Source of the DNA: an uncultured Clostridia bacterium
GTDB lineage: Bacteria; Bacillota; Clostridia; Christensenellales; UBA1242
Assembly: GCA_905235475.1 (NCBI GenBank)
Contig: CAJOLU010000003.1
Coordinates: forward strand, 1-64,000
DNA length: 64,000 nt
Direction: 5' to 3'
The notes beneath the pieces are model-generated. The model was not told the origin of the DNA and did not search any database. It saw only the letters and a list, made by a program, of their open reading frames with translations. Shown here one piece after another: positions 1 through 10,136 of the stretch; position 1 is the first letter of the stretch; each line of letters begins with the position of its first letter. A program made the position numbers and the translations under genes.

Positions 1-135
1 GATTATCACGTCACTGCGTTCCTCATAATGACAGTGAGGGTGCGAGATTATCACGTCACTGCGTTCCTCATAATGACAGTGAGGGTGCGAGATTATCACG
101 TCACTGCGTTCCTCATAATGACAGCGAGGGTGCGA
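1..135. repeat. 45-bp tandem repeat, three copies
   Basis: Three head-to-tail copies start at 1, 46 and 91, nearly identical, with one T-to-C change in the third (acagtgaggg versus acagcgaggg). The unit contains 'cctcataatgacag', a variant of the 'ctcaggatgaca' end of the dispersed repeat family seen at 9677-9999 and 52723-53001. There is no unique spacer between copies, so this is not a CRISPR array. The window begins inside it, so the true start is unknown. Confidence 0.9.
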
Positions 136-345
136 GATCCTTCGTTAAAGGGCTTCGAAGAGGGGCTCAGGATGACAAGAGGGCAGTGCTGCGAAGAGGG
201 GCTCAGGATGACAAGAGGGCAGTGCTGCGAAGAGGGGCTCAGGATGACACCCTTTCTGTCATTCTGAACCTCGACCTCTTGCTCTGTGGTATTGTCATTC
301 TTAAGCCTCGACCTCTTGCGTATTCTATTGAAGAATCTCATGTTG
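136..345. repeat. Palindromic dispersed repeat cluster 1
   Basis: A mosaic of dispersed-repeat modules. A 36-bp tandem (cgaagaggggctcaggatga...) starts at 156, 192 and 228. It is followed by inverted-orientation modules beginning 'gtcattctgaacctcgacc' and 'gtcattcttaagcctcgacc' and ending 'tattctattgaagaatctc'. The ends tgtcattctgaac and gctcaggatgaca are near-perfect inverted repeats of each other, so a complete element would be a MITE-like imperfect palindrome. It lies just upstream of the GLUG surface gene. Confidence 0.85.
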
Positions 346-413
346 TAAGGCGTGTGAGCAACCCCAAAAGGCGAAAAAAATCAAAAAAGTTGCTTGGGGA
401 GGGGGTAATTTAT

Positions 414-442
414 TTGCTTAATTATTCATTATTTGCTAAAAT
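414..442 (+). promoter_or_regulatory. Promoter of the GLUG surface protein gene
   Basis: TTGCTT at 414-419 and TAAAAT at 437-442 are separated by 17 bases. A TGC precedes the -10 box (extended -10). The predicted start of transcription is near 449, about 57 bases before the ATG at 506. Confidence 0.6.
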
Positions 443-505
443 AATGAGGTAAAGTGCATATTTTGTGTCTACTTTATGCAAAATAAAAAATAGTTGAGGG
501 ATAAA

Positions 506-3500
506 ATGTCAAAAAAAGTGGTAGCTTATCGAGCATTTTTATATATATTAATGCTTGCTGTTATTATTGGTGGAGGTTTGCTTTTTGCCTACACAAAACT
601 AGGAAAACTTTCATCCGAATCTACACAAAGTGTTGTGGATGCGGATTATCTCTATGATAGCACGGTCACAAACATATATCCAGATAGTGGCGAAATTTCC
701 ATTTGGGATGGCACTTCAAGCGAAGCACCACAAGGGCTTGGAGATGAATATGAGCCATATTTAATTGCAAGTGCAGCAAACCTAAACTATTTTAGAGCAA
801 ATGCAGCATCATTTAATAACAAATACATAAAGCAAACTATTAACATTGATTTAGCTGGACATGCATGGGACCCAATAACCACTGGGACTTATAAATATGA
901 CGGAAACGGAAAAACTATCTATAATTTATGTATAAACAGTGTAAGTTCACGACATGTTGGACTATTCTCTTATCTTAATAGTGGTTCATATCTTAAAAAC
1001 TTAAACATTGTTGGTGCAACAATTGTGGTGGATAATTCTTCTAATATTGCCTATTCAGGGACATTTGTGGGTTATTGCTCTGGGAGCTCATCAACACGCA
1101 ATACTTTATCTAACCTACATGCAACGCAAGTTACAATAAGTGTAAAGGCGGGTTCTGCTGTTGGAGGAATTGTTGGAAATACTGTTTCTACCAACTTTGA
1201 TAACCTATCATTTGATGGGAATATCTATGCTGAAGGGAGCCGATCCATAGGTGTTGGTGGAGTTATAGGAGATATTTCTGGTGGTGTGATGACAGTAACG
1301 AATTTATCATCTTTTGGTAACATTTTTGTGAAAGCGCAAGATGGTACAACACAAAGAGCTGATGTTGGTGGAATTGTTGGTTTTATGTATTCTTCTCAAA
1401 ATTGGGGTGTTGTTGAAAATTTGGTGAATTATTCAAATATTCAAGTGTCATATCCTATTATGTGTGCAGGCGGAATTTTTGGTTATATAGGTGGTGCAGA
1501 TCAAACAACTTGCATTGCTAAGTATCTAGTGAACTATGGAAATCTGTTTGGTGAATGGATGGTAACTAGTGATGCTAGTTATGGTTATGTTGCGGGCATT
1601 TGTGGGATGTGTGATAATCTTACACTATTCTCTTCAGCAAATTATGGAAATATTTATTTCAAGAATGAAAATACAGGCAGTATAAGTTTTAATGTTGGGG
1701 GAATTTATGGATATGGTGACACTTTAGGTATTTCTTATTGTTATAATCAAGGAAATATTTTGGGGCAGCTGGCAAGCAGCGTTACTGCAAGAATTGGTGG
1801 CATAACTGGCTATGCTTATAGTGACACATCAATAAATGAAGTGTTAAGCGTTGGAAGTGTTGCAAGATATTATAACAACACCGGGCTTGGTGGTGTTTTT
1901 GGTAGGATTGAAACAAGCACAATTACTTTGGATGGGGCATATTTTACAAGTGACACAGTCACAAATGCATATTGGGAAAACGCTGTGGTTTTGTCAGACA
2001 CTTCAAAAATTGCTGGATATTGGGGAAGTGGATTTAGTGCAGTAAATTATGGTGCAGTCACTTCTTCCAACATTAAACCAACCTCACCTAATGTCAAGCC
2101 AACGGCACTTTCTTCGTTTGATGAAACTTACTGGGATTTCTCTCGCGTTGGTGAATATCCTCGCCCTAAAAACATTCCAGTGGCAACACGCCTTGTTGCA
2201 AACACAAAGAACATCAAACTTGAACTAAATGCAGCAAGTGACATATATGATGGAACAGCCAAAGAAAAAGATTTAACCGTTTGCACTTATGAACTTAAAG
2301 GTTTTGAAAACACAGACCCAACCAGTTATTGGGATGGCATCACAACAACCATTCCAAACGGAAAGGGAACAAAGGCGGAGCCATATTTAATTGAAAGTGC
2401 CGCAAACCTTGCGTGGGTGAGCGCAAACACACAAACAGACAATGGGGAAGCTTGGAACAAATATTATGTTCAAACAGTTAACATAGACCTAAATAACAAA
2501 CAATGGACTCCAATTGGCGGCATATCATCTTATATGACGTACGGAATGTTTTATGATGGAAATTGTCACACAATCAAAAATTTGTCAGTAACTCAAACTT
2601 CAAGTAATTATAGTGGATTGTTTGGTGCAATCTCCTTTGGTTATATTAAAAATCTTGGAATTGAGAGTGGAAAAATTGCAACAAACACATCTGTTGTTGG
2701 TGGAATTCTTGGTTATTTGTGTGGAAGTGAATATGAAAATGTTTCTTGTGTGAAAAACTGTTATAACAAAGCAACAATTTATTCAAGTTGTACAAGCACT
2801 GCATCTAGGGTGGGTGGAGTTGTTGGCTCTTCTTTCGATTTTGGTATTATTGAAAATTGTTGGAATGCCGGAAACATTTATGTTTATGGAAAGGCGAAAA
2901 GTGTTGGTGGAATTTGCTCAGGGTGCGAATGGGATGGTTACGCAAAAAATTGTGTGAACACAGGAAACATTATTCTTTCTGGAAAAGTTGGGGTTACAAC
3001 AGGCACCTATGTTGGTGGAATTTTGGGTGCTGGAACTTGCAATGGTTGCATTAATTATGGTGATATAACAACAACAGGTGAGGCAGCGATTAAAACATTT
3101 TATATTGGTGGAATTTGTGGAGTATGTTATTATGACCAATCAAGTTATGTTGGCTATAACCTCAACCTTGGTTCACTTGCTGGGCTTGCTGGCTATTCTT
3201 CAATAGTGGCTGGAATTTGTTCAAGTTATAGCACAGATGGTAATGAAACTGCAATGGATGTTTTAAGTTATTACAACCAAGAAATGTGTGGATTTAATGT
3301 TGTTGGAGGCTTTGTCTCAAACTTAACGAATTTCAACGTAACCAATGTAACAGCGTGCACAACAGCAAACCTTATTTGCACAACAGAGGAAACAAAACCA
3401 GCGGCTCTTCCAAGTGGCTTGGAATATAACTACTTCAAAGGGCAATATCCAAGTGTTAAAGCAGTTTATGGCTCAATGACTTTCTATCAAAAAATTGTGG

Positions 3501-6500
3501 ATGAAAACAGCACAAAGCCAGAAATTTCAAGCTGGAGCGGAGACTATGATTTATCTGTTGCTCCAACCCTTTTAAACCCAAGTGCGGCAAACAGCGAAAG
3601 CAACCCATACATTATCGATAGCGCAAACAAACTTGCATATTTATCAAAATATTATAGTGCATCAACAGTTAGTGGTTGTTATTTCAAGCAAACAGTTGAT
3701 ATTGACCTTTGCGGCCACAACTGGACGCCAATTAATGATGCTTGCAACTCTTCATATTCGCTTTACTATGACGGAAACAATCACACAATTTATAACCTAA
3801 AAATTGAGCAAACTGGAATTTCTCAAACCAAACAAATTGGTTTTATTGGATTTTTGGCAACTGGTTACATTAAGAATCTAACCCTAAACGGTGGAATTGT
3901 TAGAGTTGTTGGGGAATACTCAAACACTCAACACATTGGGGCTTTCGTGGGGCAGGTTCGCAGCCCAACAATTGAAAACTGCCATAACATTGGTGTTGAT
4001 GTGATTTGTGACCAACTTGGGTGCGGGCGTGTTGGTGGAATTGTTGGAGAAGGCGCTTTGGGTGCTCAAATTTTGAACTGCTCAAACAGCGGAAGAGTTG
4101 ATGTAAAATATGTAACAAATGCAAGTTATGGTGCTGCTGTTGCTGGAATTTGTGGGTGCTTTTATGCTCAAACAAGTGAAGGGAATGTGGGAAACATCAC
4201 AAATTGCATAAACTATGGTTATATTTCGTGTGTTTCAACTGTTGGAAGCCAAGTTGGAGGAATTGTTGGCTACACCCACCTTGGAAGAATTAACATAACA
4301 TCTTGTGAAAACTATGGGGATTGTTATTGCAATAGTGGAAGTGAATGCCGAGTTGGTGGAATTGCTGGATATGTTGCAACTGTGGGTGGACAATCTAAAA
4401 CTGTTGTTGTAACAAAATGCTTTAACTCTGGAAATATTCGCGGAGCCGAAACAGCTAGTACCCCAAATGTTGGTGGGATTGTTGGATTTTTGGAAGGGGT
4501 CACATCAACTGAGCCAAACATAGTTTCTCAAAGCGTTAGTGTTGGCTCAATTGCAACAATTCCAGGACAATCGGTCACATATTTAGGTGGAATTGTTGGT
4601 GCAATTCTAGGAGATTATCACACAGTTACAAACTGTTATTATAACTACCAAACTGTTGCCTCTGGGAAATGGGAAGACTCAACAACTTATCTATCAACCG
4701 CAGCAGATAGTCAATATTTATATGGTTATAGGGCAGATAGTGGCTCAACCCTTAATATTTCTAATTCTGAGCCTAGGTTAACCGCCGCAATGCAGTCAAC
4801 GGCAAACGGCGTTGCGCCAACTGGAATAAATCACATAACAGACAACGACGCAAACTATTCTTTGGTTAAAGGGCAATATCCTCACGCAAGAAGTTTGGCT
4901 GAACAAAACTATTCTTATGATAACACAAGCACATTTATGGCATCAAGCCAAAACAAGAGTGTTGTCAGCGTTTGGCGTGGTGGAGCAATGGCTCCAACCT
5001 TAAAATACACCAATGTTCCAAACAGCGAAAGCAACCCATATATTATAGATGACGCAAACAAACTTGCTTGGATTTCAAATAATGCAGCAACAGCAAATGG
5101 TTACTATTTTGAACAAACTGTTGATATTGATTTGAACAATCGTGCTTGGACCCCGATTAATTGCACAACAAATGCATATGTTTATCATTATGATGGAGAT
5201 AACCACACAATTTATAATATTAATGTTAATAGTTCTGCAACAAATTTGAATGTGGGATTGTTTGGTTTAATGGGAGAAGGAAGTGTTATTCAAAACTTAA
5301 CCATAAATGGTGGTCAAGTTATTGGAACATCAACAGCAAATGTTTCTGGTGGTGCGTTTGTTGGACGAATAACTTATCTTGCCGCAAGCGAGCAAACAAT
5401 CATTAAAAATTGCCACAATGTTAATGTGTCTGTGATGTTAAAAGGTGGAACTTCATCAACAGGTAATGCAGGTGGAATTGTTGGTGTGCTTTATGGTGCA
5501 ACAATGGAAAATTGTTCAAATAGTGGAGTGGTGTCTGTTGCTTGTGACACGGTTAATGGTTATGCTGGTGGTATGATTGGACAATCATTTTATGATTTAC
5601 AACTAATGAATTGTGTTAACTATGGTAATATTTCTTCTGTTGGATCTAATGGAAGAAGTGGGGGAATGATTGGAAGAATTGTTAATACTGAGGGTTATAA
5701 TGTTGTTGTTAACTATTGCGTAAATTATGCAAAAGTTATGGCACTCTCCTCAACTGGCGGTGGGTGTCAGTCTGGTGGAATTGTTGGAGATCAAATTGGG
5801 CAAGCAGTTATAATGTATTGTGTTAACTATGGAGAAATTTTGGGCTATGAAGGCCCTGGGCATGCTCCTTCAGCTGGCGGTATTATTGGAAGAGCTAGTG
5901 AACAAACTGAAGCTTTGACATTTTTGATGGCATATTGTTATAGCGTTGGTCAAGTTGGGTCTATTTACACAACAACAATAACAAGATGTGGTGGTATTAT
6001 TGGAGAATGCGGAACAAATTATGACTACATAACAATAATGAACTGTTACTATAACTATGAAACGGTTGCTAGTGGAACAACAGCAGATGTTCGCTATTTA
6101 ACCTCCAGAAACAATCTTGCAGATCTATATGGGTTAGCGCCATCAAATGTTTCTCAAACAATTGTTAATTGTGCCCCTCTCACCACCGCACAAATGCAAG
6201 GTCTCACAACTTCGATGGCGGGGTTTGATGAGGGTGTTTGGGAATTTAGTGCAAACAACTATCCAAAACTAAAATCGCAGGCTAAATCTGTTTGGGACGG
6301 CACATCTTCTGTTAAACCAACTGGTGCTGGAACCGAGGCAAACCCATATATCATCGCAAGTGCCGCCAACTTGGCTTATTTAAGCGACCATTATAGCGAC
6401 TCCGACATCGTCGGCAAATACTTCAAACAAGTTGTGGATATAGACTTAGCAAACCACGAATGGACACCGATCAACTCCTCATCAATATATAATTATGCTT

Positions 6501-6592
6501 ACTCATATGATGGAAACAATCACACAATATATAACTTATATGTAAATAATGTAACAAGCGGGAGTTTATGGTGGACTTTTTGGAGCCGTTAA
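506..6592 (+). CDS. Giant GLUG-repeat surface protein, 5' part (frameshifted)
   Basis: N-terminal part of a very large exported protein. I chose ATG 506 because GAGGG lies 5 bases upstream; a TTG at 494 would include the ribosome binding site. Residues about 8-30 are a hydrophobic signal or anchor segment. The rest is built of short GLUG-like repeats (GGIVG..., NC.N.G.I) grouped in units of about 400-550 residues. Each unit opens with a W.G...PYII.SA.KLA motif, near residues 70, 610, 1010, 1490 and 1925. A YDG segment lies near residue 580. Such repeats occur in cell-surface and adhesin-like proteins; binding function here is unknown. The frame breaks at about 6566-6570, where the expected GGLFGAVNGGYIKNL continues in another frame. 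This is either a single-base indel in the genome or an assembly error. Confidence 0.8.
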   Translation: MSKKVVAYRAFLYILMLAVIIGGGLLFAYTKLGKLSSESTQSVVDADYLYDSTVTNIYPDSGEISIWDGTSSEAPQGLGDEYEPYLIASAANLNYFRANAASFNNKYIKQTINIDLAGHAWDPITTGTYKYDGNGKTIYNLCINSVSSRHVGLFSYLNSGSYLKNLNIVGATIVVDNSSNIAYSGTFVGYCSGSSSTRNTLSNLHATQVTISVKAGSAVGGIVGNTVSTNFDNLSFDGNIYAEGSRSIGVGGVIGDISGGVMTVTNLSSFGNIFVKAQDGTTQRADVGGIVGFMYSSQNWGVVENLVNYSNIQVSYPIMCAGGIFGYIGGADQTTCIAKYLVNYGNLFGEWMVTSDASYGYVAGICGMCDNLTLFSSANYGNIYFKNENTGSISFNVGGIYGYGDTLGISYCYNQGNILGQLASSVTARIGGITGYAYSDTSINEVLSVGSVARYYNNTGLGGVFGRIETSTITLDGAYFTSDTVTNAYWENAVVLSDTSKIAGYWGSGFSAVNYGAVTSSNIKPTSPNVKPTALSSFDETYWDFSRVGEYPRPKNIPVATRLVANTKNIKLELNAASDIYDGTAKEKDLTVCTYELKGFENTDPTSYWDGITTTIPNGKGTKAEPYLIESAANLAWVSANTQTDNGEAWNKYYVQTVNIDLNNKQWTPIGGISSYMTYGMFYDGNCHTIKNLSVTQTSSNYSGLFGAISFGYIKNLGIESGKIATNTSVVGGILGYLCGSEYENVSCVKNCYNKATIYSSCTSTASRVGGVVGSSFDFGIIENCWNAGNIYVYGKAKSVGGICSGCEWDGYAKNCVNTGNIILSGKVGVTTGTYVGGILGAGTCNGCINYGDITTTGEAAIKTFYIGGICGVCYYDQSSYVGYNLNLGSLAGLAGYSSIVAGICSSYSTDGNETAMDVLSYYNQEMCGFNVVGGFVSNLTNFNVTNVTACTTANLICTTEETKPAALPSGLEYNYFKGQYPSVKAVYGSMTFYQKIVDENSTKPEISSWSGDYDLSVAPTLLNPSAANSESNPYIIDSANKLAYLSKYYSASTVSGCYFKQTVDIDLCGHNWTPINDACNSSYSLYYDGNNHTIYNLKIEQTGISQTKQIGFIGFLATGYIKNLTLNGGIVRVVGEYSNTQHIGAFVGQVRSPTIENCHNIGVDVICDQLGCGRVGGIVGEGALGAQILNCSNSGRVDVKYVTNASYGAAVAGICGCFYAQTSEGNVGNITNCINYGYISCVSTVGSQVGGIVGYTHLGRINITSCENYGDCYCNSGSECRVGGIAGYVATVGGQSKTVVVTKCFNSGNIRGAETASTPNVGGIVGFLEGVTSTEPNIVSQSVSVGSIATIPGQSVTYLGGIVGAILGDYHTVTNCYYNYQTVASGKWEDSTTYLSTAADSQYLYGYRADSGSTLNISNSEPRLTAAMQSTANGVAPTGINHITDNDANYSLVKGQYPHARSLAEQNYSYDNTSTFMASSQNKSVVSVWRGGAMAPTLKYTNVPNSESNPYIIDDANKLAWISNNAATANGYYFEQTVDIDLNNRAWTPINCTTNAYVYHYDGDNHTIYNINVNSSATNLNVGLFGLMGEGSVIQNLTINGGQVIGTSTANVSGGAFVGRITYLAASEQTIIKNCHNVNVSVMLKGGTSSTGNAGGIVGVLYGATMENCSNSGVVSVACDTVNGYAGGMIGQSFYDLQLMNCVNYGNISSVGSNGRSGGMIGRIVNTEGYNVVVNYCVNYAKVMALSSTGGGCQSGGIVGDQIGQAVIMYCVNYGEILGYEGPGHAPSAGGIIGRASEQTEALTFLMAYCYSVGQVGSIYTTTITRCGGIIGECGTNYDYITIMNCYYNYETVASGTTADVRYLTSRNNLADLYGLAPSNVSQTIVNCAPLTTAQMQGLTTSMAGFDEGVWEFSANNYPKLKSQAKSVWDGTSSVKPTGAGTEANPYIIASAANLAYLSDHYSDSDIVGKYFKQVVDIDLANHEWTPINSSSIYNYAYSYDGNNHTIYNLYVNNVTSGSLWWTFWSR

Positions 6593-6659
6593 TGGCGGAT
6601 ACATTAAAAATTTAACCATAAATGGTGGAAGTGTTACCGCAATCAACACAACAGACAGA

Positions 6660-9600
6660 GTGGCTCTTGCTGGTGCAATTGTGGCTTTTTATTATGGATT
6701 GAATGCTTTCACAATTGAAAACTGCCACAATGTTGGAGTTAGTATTTATACTAGCAAACCACAAAATGCAACAGGGAATCATTCTTGGGCTGGTGGAATT
6801 GCTGGAGCGGTTCGAGGTGGTGGTGGAAGAATTGTTAACTGTTCAAACACAGGAACGATAATATCTGAAAACAACGGATCGATAATATCTGAAAACAACT
6901 ATACATACCACTCATATGCTGGTGGAATTGTTGCTTTGTTGGATGCAATTTCAGGTTCAAGTGCTGGAAATATTTCTGGCTGTGTGAACTATGGTTCAGT
7001 TTCGGCAAAAGCCTTAAGCAACTGTGGCTTAGCTGGTGGAATTGCTGGATTTTACTCTAACGACTCAACAACAGTTTCAAAAATTAGCGAATGTGCAAAC
7101 TATGGTTCAATTTATGGTTGCGACCAAAATGGAACTAATGGTTTTGCTGGTGGAATTGTTGGTTGGGGAAGATATTTCATAACTCTTGCAAACTGTTTCA
7201 ACTCTGGTCAAGTTCTCTCAGAAGAAACAAGTCAAAATGGATCTTACTCTGCTGGAATTATTGGTGGAATTGATCTTGCAACAGCAACAAACAAAGCAAG
7301 CGTTTCATACTGTTTGTCAGTTGGTCCTGTTGGAATTCATTATTCAGGCGGTTTGGGTCTTGGTGGAATAACTGGCTGGCATGGAGACGCAAACTTCACA
7401 GTTTCATCCTGTTATTATGATTATCAAAAAACAAACACTGGAACTGGTGACGGCAACTACTGGCTTGATGCAACAAACACTGCAAACAACTTGCATGGAA
7501 CAGATATTTATAATACTAACTTCACCAACTGTGCACCACTCGCCACCGTGCAGATGACGGTTACAACCGATGGAGCTGCGCCTAGTGGGTTTAGAGGTTG
7601 GAGTTCAACTTATTGGGACTTCATTGCTGGGTGCTATCCACAACTTAGGAATATGCCTTCAAATAGTAGCCCGGGCATTTCTTATTGGGATGGCACCTCC
7701 AGTGAAGCCCCAGTTAATGGCGACGGCTCAGCCAATAACCCATACATTATAGACAGCGCAAGTAAACTCGCGTGGATTTCAGACCAATCAAACAACAGTT
7801 CAACAAGAGCGAATATTAATGGAAAATACTTTATTCAAACTGCAGACATAAACCTCAACAACCTCGCTTGGACCCCAATTTGCAACTATACTAGTGGTGT
7901 TGCAAGAACGGAAATTAAATATGATGGGCAAAATCACACAATTTATAACTTAAATACAACTGTTAATGCTTCTGGTAACCAGTTTGGAGGACTATTTGGT
8001 CAACTTTGCTATAGTTCATATATTAAGAATTTAAACCTTGAAAATGTTTACGCAAGTGCAACATCAACAGATGGAAATGCTTACACTGGAGCATTTTTGG
8101 GTGCAGCTCTTGGGGAAAGTGGAGAAATTCTTCTTCAAAACTTGCATGCAAAAAATGTTAATCTCACATCAAGTTCAAATGGCAACCCAAACTTTATTGG
8201 TGGAGTTGTTGGCTGGATAATGAGAGCAAGAGTTGTTGCTTGTTCAACAGATGGAACATTTGAATATAACACAACTAACACAGCAAGAGAATCACAGATT
8301 GGAGGAGTTGTTGGTAATGCTCGTAATATCTCATATATTGAAAATTGTTCAAACTCATGTGATATTATAAAATATGATGTTAATTGGACTGGAAATGTGG
8401 AGATTGGTGGAATTTTGGGTGGAACTAATTCTACAGTTCTTATCTCTATTACAAATTGTGTTAACTATGGTTCAATTCAATTTTCACGCTCCACAACTGG
8501 AGATATTCACATCGCTGGGATAGCAGGTTGGAGTGGTGGCACGGCGATTTCTGGTTGTTCTAACTATGGATATTTATATGGGCTTGGGGCTGGTAGTCGC
8601 TCATATGTTGGTGGTATTGGTGGACGTGGTTCCACAACAACAGTAATAAATTGTGCAAACTATGGTGACTTGTTTGCTGACATAACAGGCCAGAATTCTC
8701 AAGCGGGTGGAATTATTGCTAACACTGACCTAAATGTAACTATCAGCTATTGTTATAATGCTGGACATATTTTGGCAAAAGGTGGAACAAACACTCTTCA
8801 CGCTGGAGGAATTGCTGGTGGTTTTGATGAAGTATCAAACACGATGACAAATTGTTATAGTGTTGGTTCTGTTGGAATAATTCAAACTGGAACAGTAACT
8901 TATGCTGGTTGTGTTGGACTTTGTTATGTTATAAGAACTGGAACCACCCTTACAAACTGTTATTACAATAAAGACACAGCGGCAAGTGGAAACTGGGCAG
9001 AAAAAGGAATAACTGGCATAACATATTTATCAACAACAGATAATAATCCTTATGGAACATACACAACACCAACAGCAACTAATGTTTCTGGCTTAACAAC
9101 AGCCCAAATGCAGAGTGTGTCAAACGGCACACGACCAACTGGAATGGTTGGCTTCACGCAAGAAAACTGGAATTTCGTTCAAGGAAATTACCCAAGTTTG
9201 GGACTTTTGGCATATGATGTTTTATATTCAAACAACACAAACGCTGGAACTGCAACTGCCTCTGTTGCACTTGGAAAGGGTAGTGGATATATTGGAGTTT
9301 TGTCTCAAAACTTCACAATCTCAAAAGCAACAAATGCTTGGGCACTTTCTCCAAGTATGGTAAATTATTCATATAATGATGATGTTTCTCCATTAATTGC
9401 CTTGGCAAGATTTGGCGACTACACCGCAGTGTTTAAAAATTCAAGTGGAACAACGGTTACAATGAGTTCAACATCAAACGCGGGAGACTACACAGTTGTT
9501 GTTAGCGTTGCTGGAACAGATAACTACACCGCTTTGCAAACAACAATCACATTCACAGTTACCCCTTGCGACATCACAGACAACCCAAACATCAATATAA

Positions 9601-9668
9601 TAATGGATGAAGAAATTGTGTATGACGGAAATGTTCAGACCCCAGATCCAACCGTGACCTATGGGTGA
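6660..9668 (+). CDS. Giant GLUG-repeat surface protein, 3' part (frameshifted and truncated)
   Basis: Continuation of the preceding protein in the next frame. The open frame really resumes at about 6570 (GGLFGAVNGG), so the GTG at 6660 is only the first formal start and is probably not used. It carries further GLUG-like repeats and a sixth W.GTSSEAP...PYIIDSA unit opening near residue 340. The last 150 residues resemble the MBG/YDG-type Ig-like repeats of bacterial surface proteins and stop abruptly inside one, at VYDGNVQTPDPTVTYG. No LPXTG, SLH or other anchor follows. Eight bases after the stop a dispersed palindromic repeat begins, so the native C-terminus appears to be lost. Joined with the first part it would be about 3050 residues. 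Confidence 0.75.
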   Translation: MALAGAIVAFYYGLNAFTIENCHNVGVSIYTSKPQNATGNHSWAGGIAGAVRGGGGRIVNCSNTGTIISENNGSIISENNYTYHSYAGGIVALLDAISGSSAGNISGCVNYGSVSAKALSNCGLAGGIAGFYSNDSTTVSKISECANYGSIYGCDQNGTNGFAGGIVGWGRYFITLANCFNSGQVLSEETSQNGSYSAGIIGGIDLATATNKASVSYCLSVGPVGIHYSGGLGLGGITGWHGDANFTVSSCYYDYQKTNTGTGDGNYWLDATNTANNLHGTDIYNTNFTNCAPLATVQMTVTTDGAAPSGFRGWSSTYWDFIAGCYPQLRNMPSNSSPGISYWDGTSSEAPVNGDGSANNPYIIDSASKLAWISDQSNNSSTRANINGKYFIQTADINLNNLAWTPICNYTSGVARTEIKYDGQNHTIYNLNTTVNASGNQFGGLFGQLCYSSYIKNLNLENVYASATSTDGNAYTGAFLGAALGESGEILLQNLHAKNVNLTSSSNGNPNFIGGVVGWIMRARVVACSTDGTFEYNTTNTARESQIGGVVGNARNISYIENCSNSCDIIKYDVNWTGNVEIGGILGGTNSTVLISITNCVNYGSIQFSRSTTGDIHIAGIAGWSGGTAISGCSNYGYLYGLGAGSRSYVGGIGGRGSTTTVINCANYGDLFADITGQNSQAGGIIANTDLNVTISYCYNAGHILAKGGTNTLHAGGIAGGFDEVSNTMTNCYSVGSVGIIQTGTVTYAGCVGLCYVIRTGTTLTNCYYNKDTAASGNWAEKGITGITYLSTTDNNPYGTYTTPTATNVSGLTTAQMQSVSNGTRPTGMVGFTQENWNFVQGNYPSLGLLAYDVLYSNNTNAGTATASVALGKGSGYIGVLSQNFTISKATNAWALSPSMVNYSYNDDVSPLIALARFGDYTAVFKNSSGTTVTMSSTSNAGDYTVVVSVAGTDNYTALQTTITFTVTPCDITDNPNINIIMDEEIVYDGNVQTPDPTVTYG

Positions 9669-9676
9669 GAATAATT

Positions 9677-9999
9677 ACAGCCCCCCTGTCATTCTGAACC
9701 CCGACCTCTTGCGTATTCTATTGAAGAATCTCGAGATCCTTCGTTAAAGGGCAATGAAGAGAGGCTCAGGATGACAAGAGGGCAGTGCTTCGAAGAGAGG
9801 CTCAGGATGACAGCCCCCCTGTCATTCTGAACCTCGACCCGCGAAGTGCCGACCTTGAAGAATCTCTTTCTGTCATTCTGAACGCCGACCTCTTGCGTAT
9901 TCTATTGAAGAATCTCGAAGGGATCCTTCGTTAAAGGGCCATGAAGAGAGGCTCAGGATGACACGAGGGCAGGGCTTCGAAGAGAGGCTCAGGATGACA
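9677..9999. repeat. Palindromic dispersed repeat cluster 2
   Basis: Several modules in both orientations. 'ctgtcattctgaac' left ends occur near 9689, 9819 and 9870, and 'gctcaggatgaca' right ends near 9763, 9799, 9951 and 9988. Inner modules are 'tattctattgaagaatctc' and 'gatccttcgttaaaggg'. The stretch acagcccccctgtcattctg at 9677 recurs exactly at 9811, so the junction with the truncated gene coincides with a repeat boundary. Same family as clusters 1 and 3. Confidence 0.9.
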
Positions 10000-10037
10000 A
10001 AAAAGAGTTGTTTTAGATGAAAAATATATGCAAACTG

Positions 10038-10069
10038 AAAAGTTTGTGCATTTTGCACAAACTTTTTTT
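10038..10069 (+). terminator. Intrinsic terminator downstream of repeat cluster 2
   Basis: A perfect 13-bp stem (AAAAGTTTGTGCA at 10038-10050, TGCACAAACTTTT at 10054-10066) with a 3-base loop and a T tract to 10069. It is the first terminator after the surface gene, about 370 bases beyond its premature stop, so it may be the gene's original terminator displaced by the repeats. Confidence 0.85.
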
Positions 10070-10100
10070 GTGTTTTAGACAAAAAAATTCTAAAAAAGGC

Positions 10101-10129
10101 TTGCAATTATGGAAAAATTATTGTATAAT
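10101..10129 (+). promoter_or_regulatory. Promoter of the S10-spc-alpha operon
   Basis: TTGCAA at 10101-10106 and TATAAT at 10124-10129 with a 17-base spacer. It is the only strong sigma-A promoter seen upstream of rpsJ and gives a leader of about 370 bases. Confidence 0.8.
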
Positions 10130-10136
10130 AAGATAT

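Noticed and set aside
1..260. Possible CRISPR array from the regular 45-bp and 36-bp repeats
   Set aside because: The copies abut directly with no unique spacers, there are no cas genes, and the same words recur as dispersed palindromic repeats elsewhere.
28..452. Short open frames across repeat cluster 1
   Set aside because: They translate repeat sequence with repeated peptides (RMTRGQCCEEGL), have no ribosome sites, and appear in several frames.
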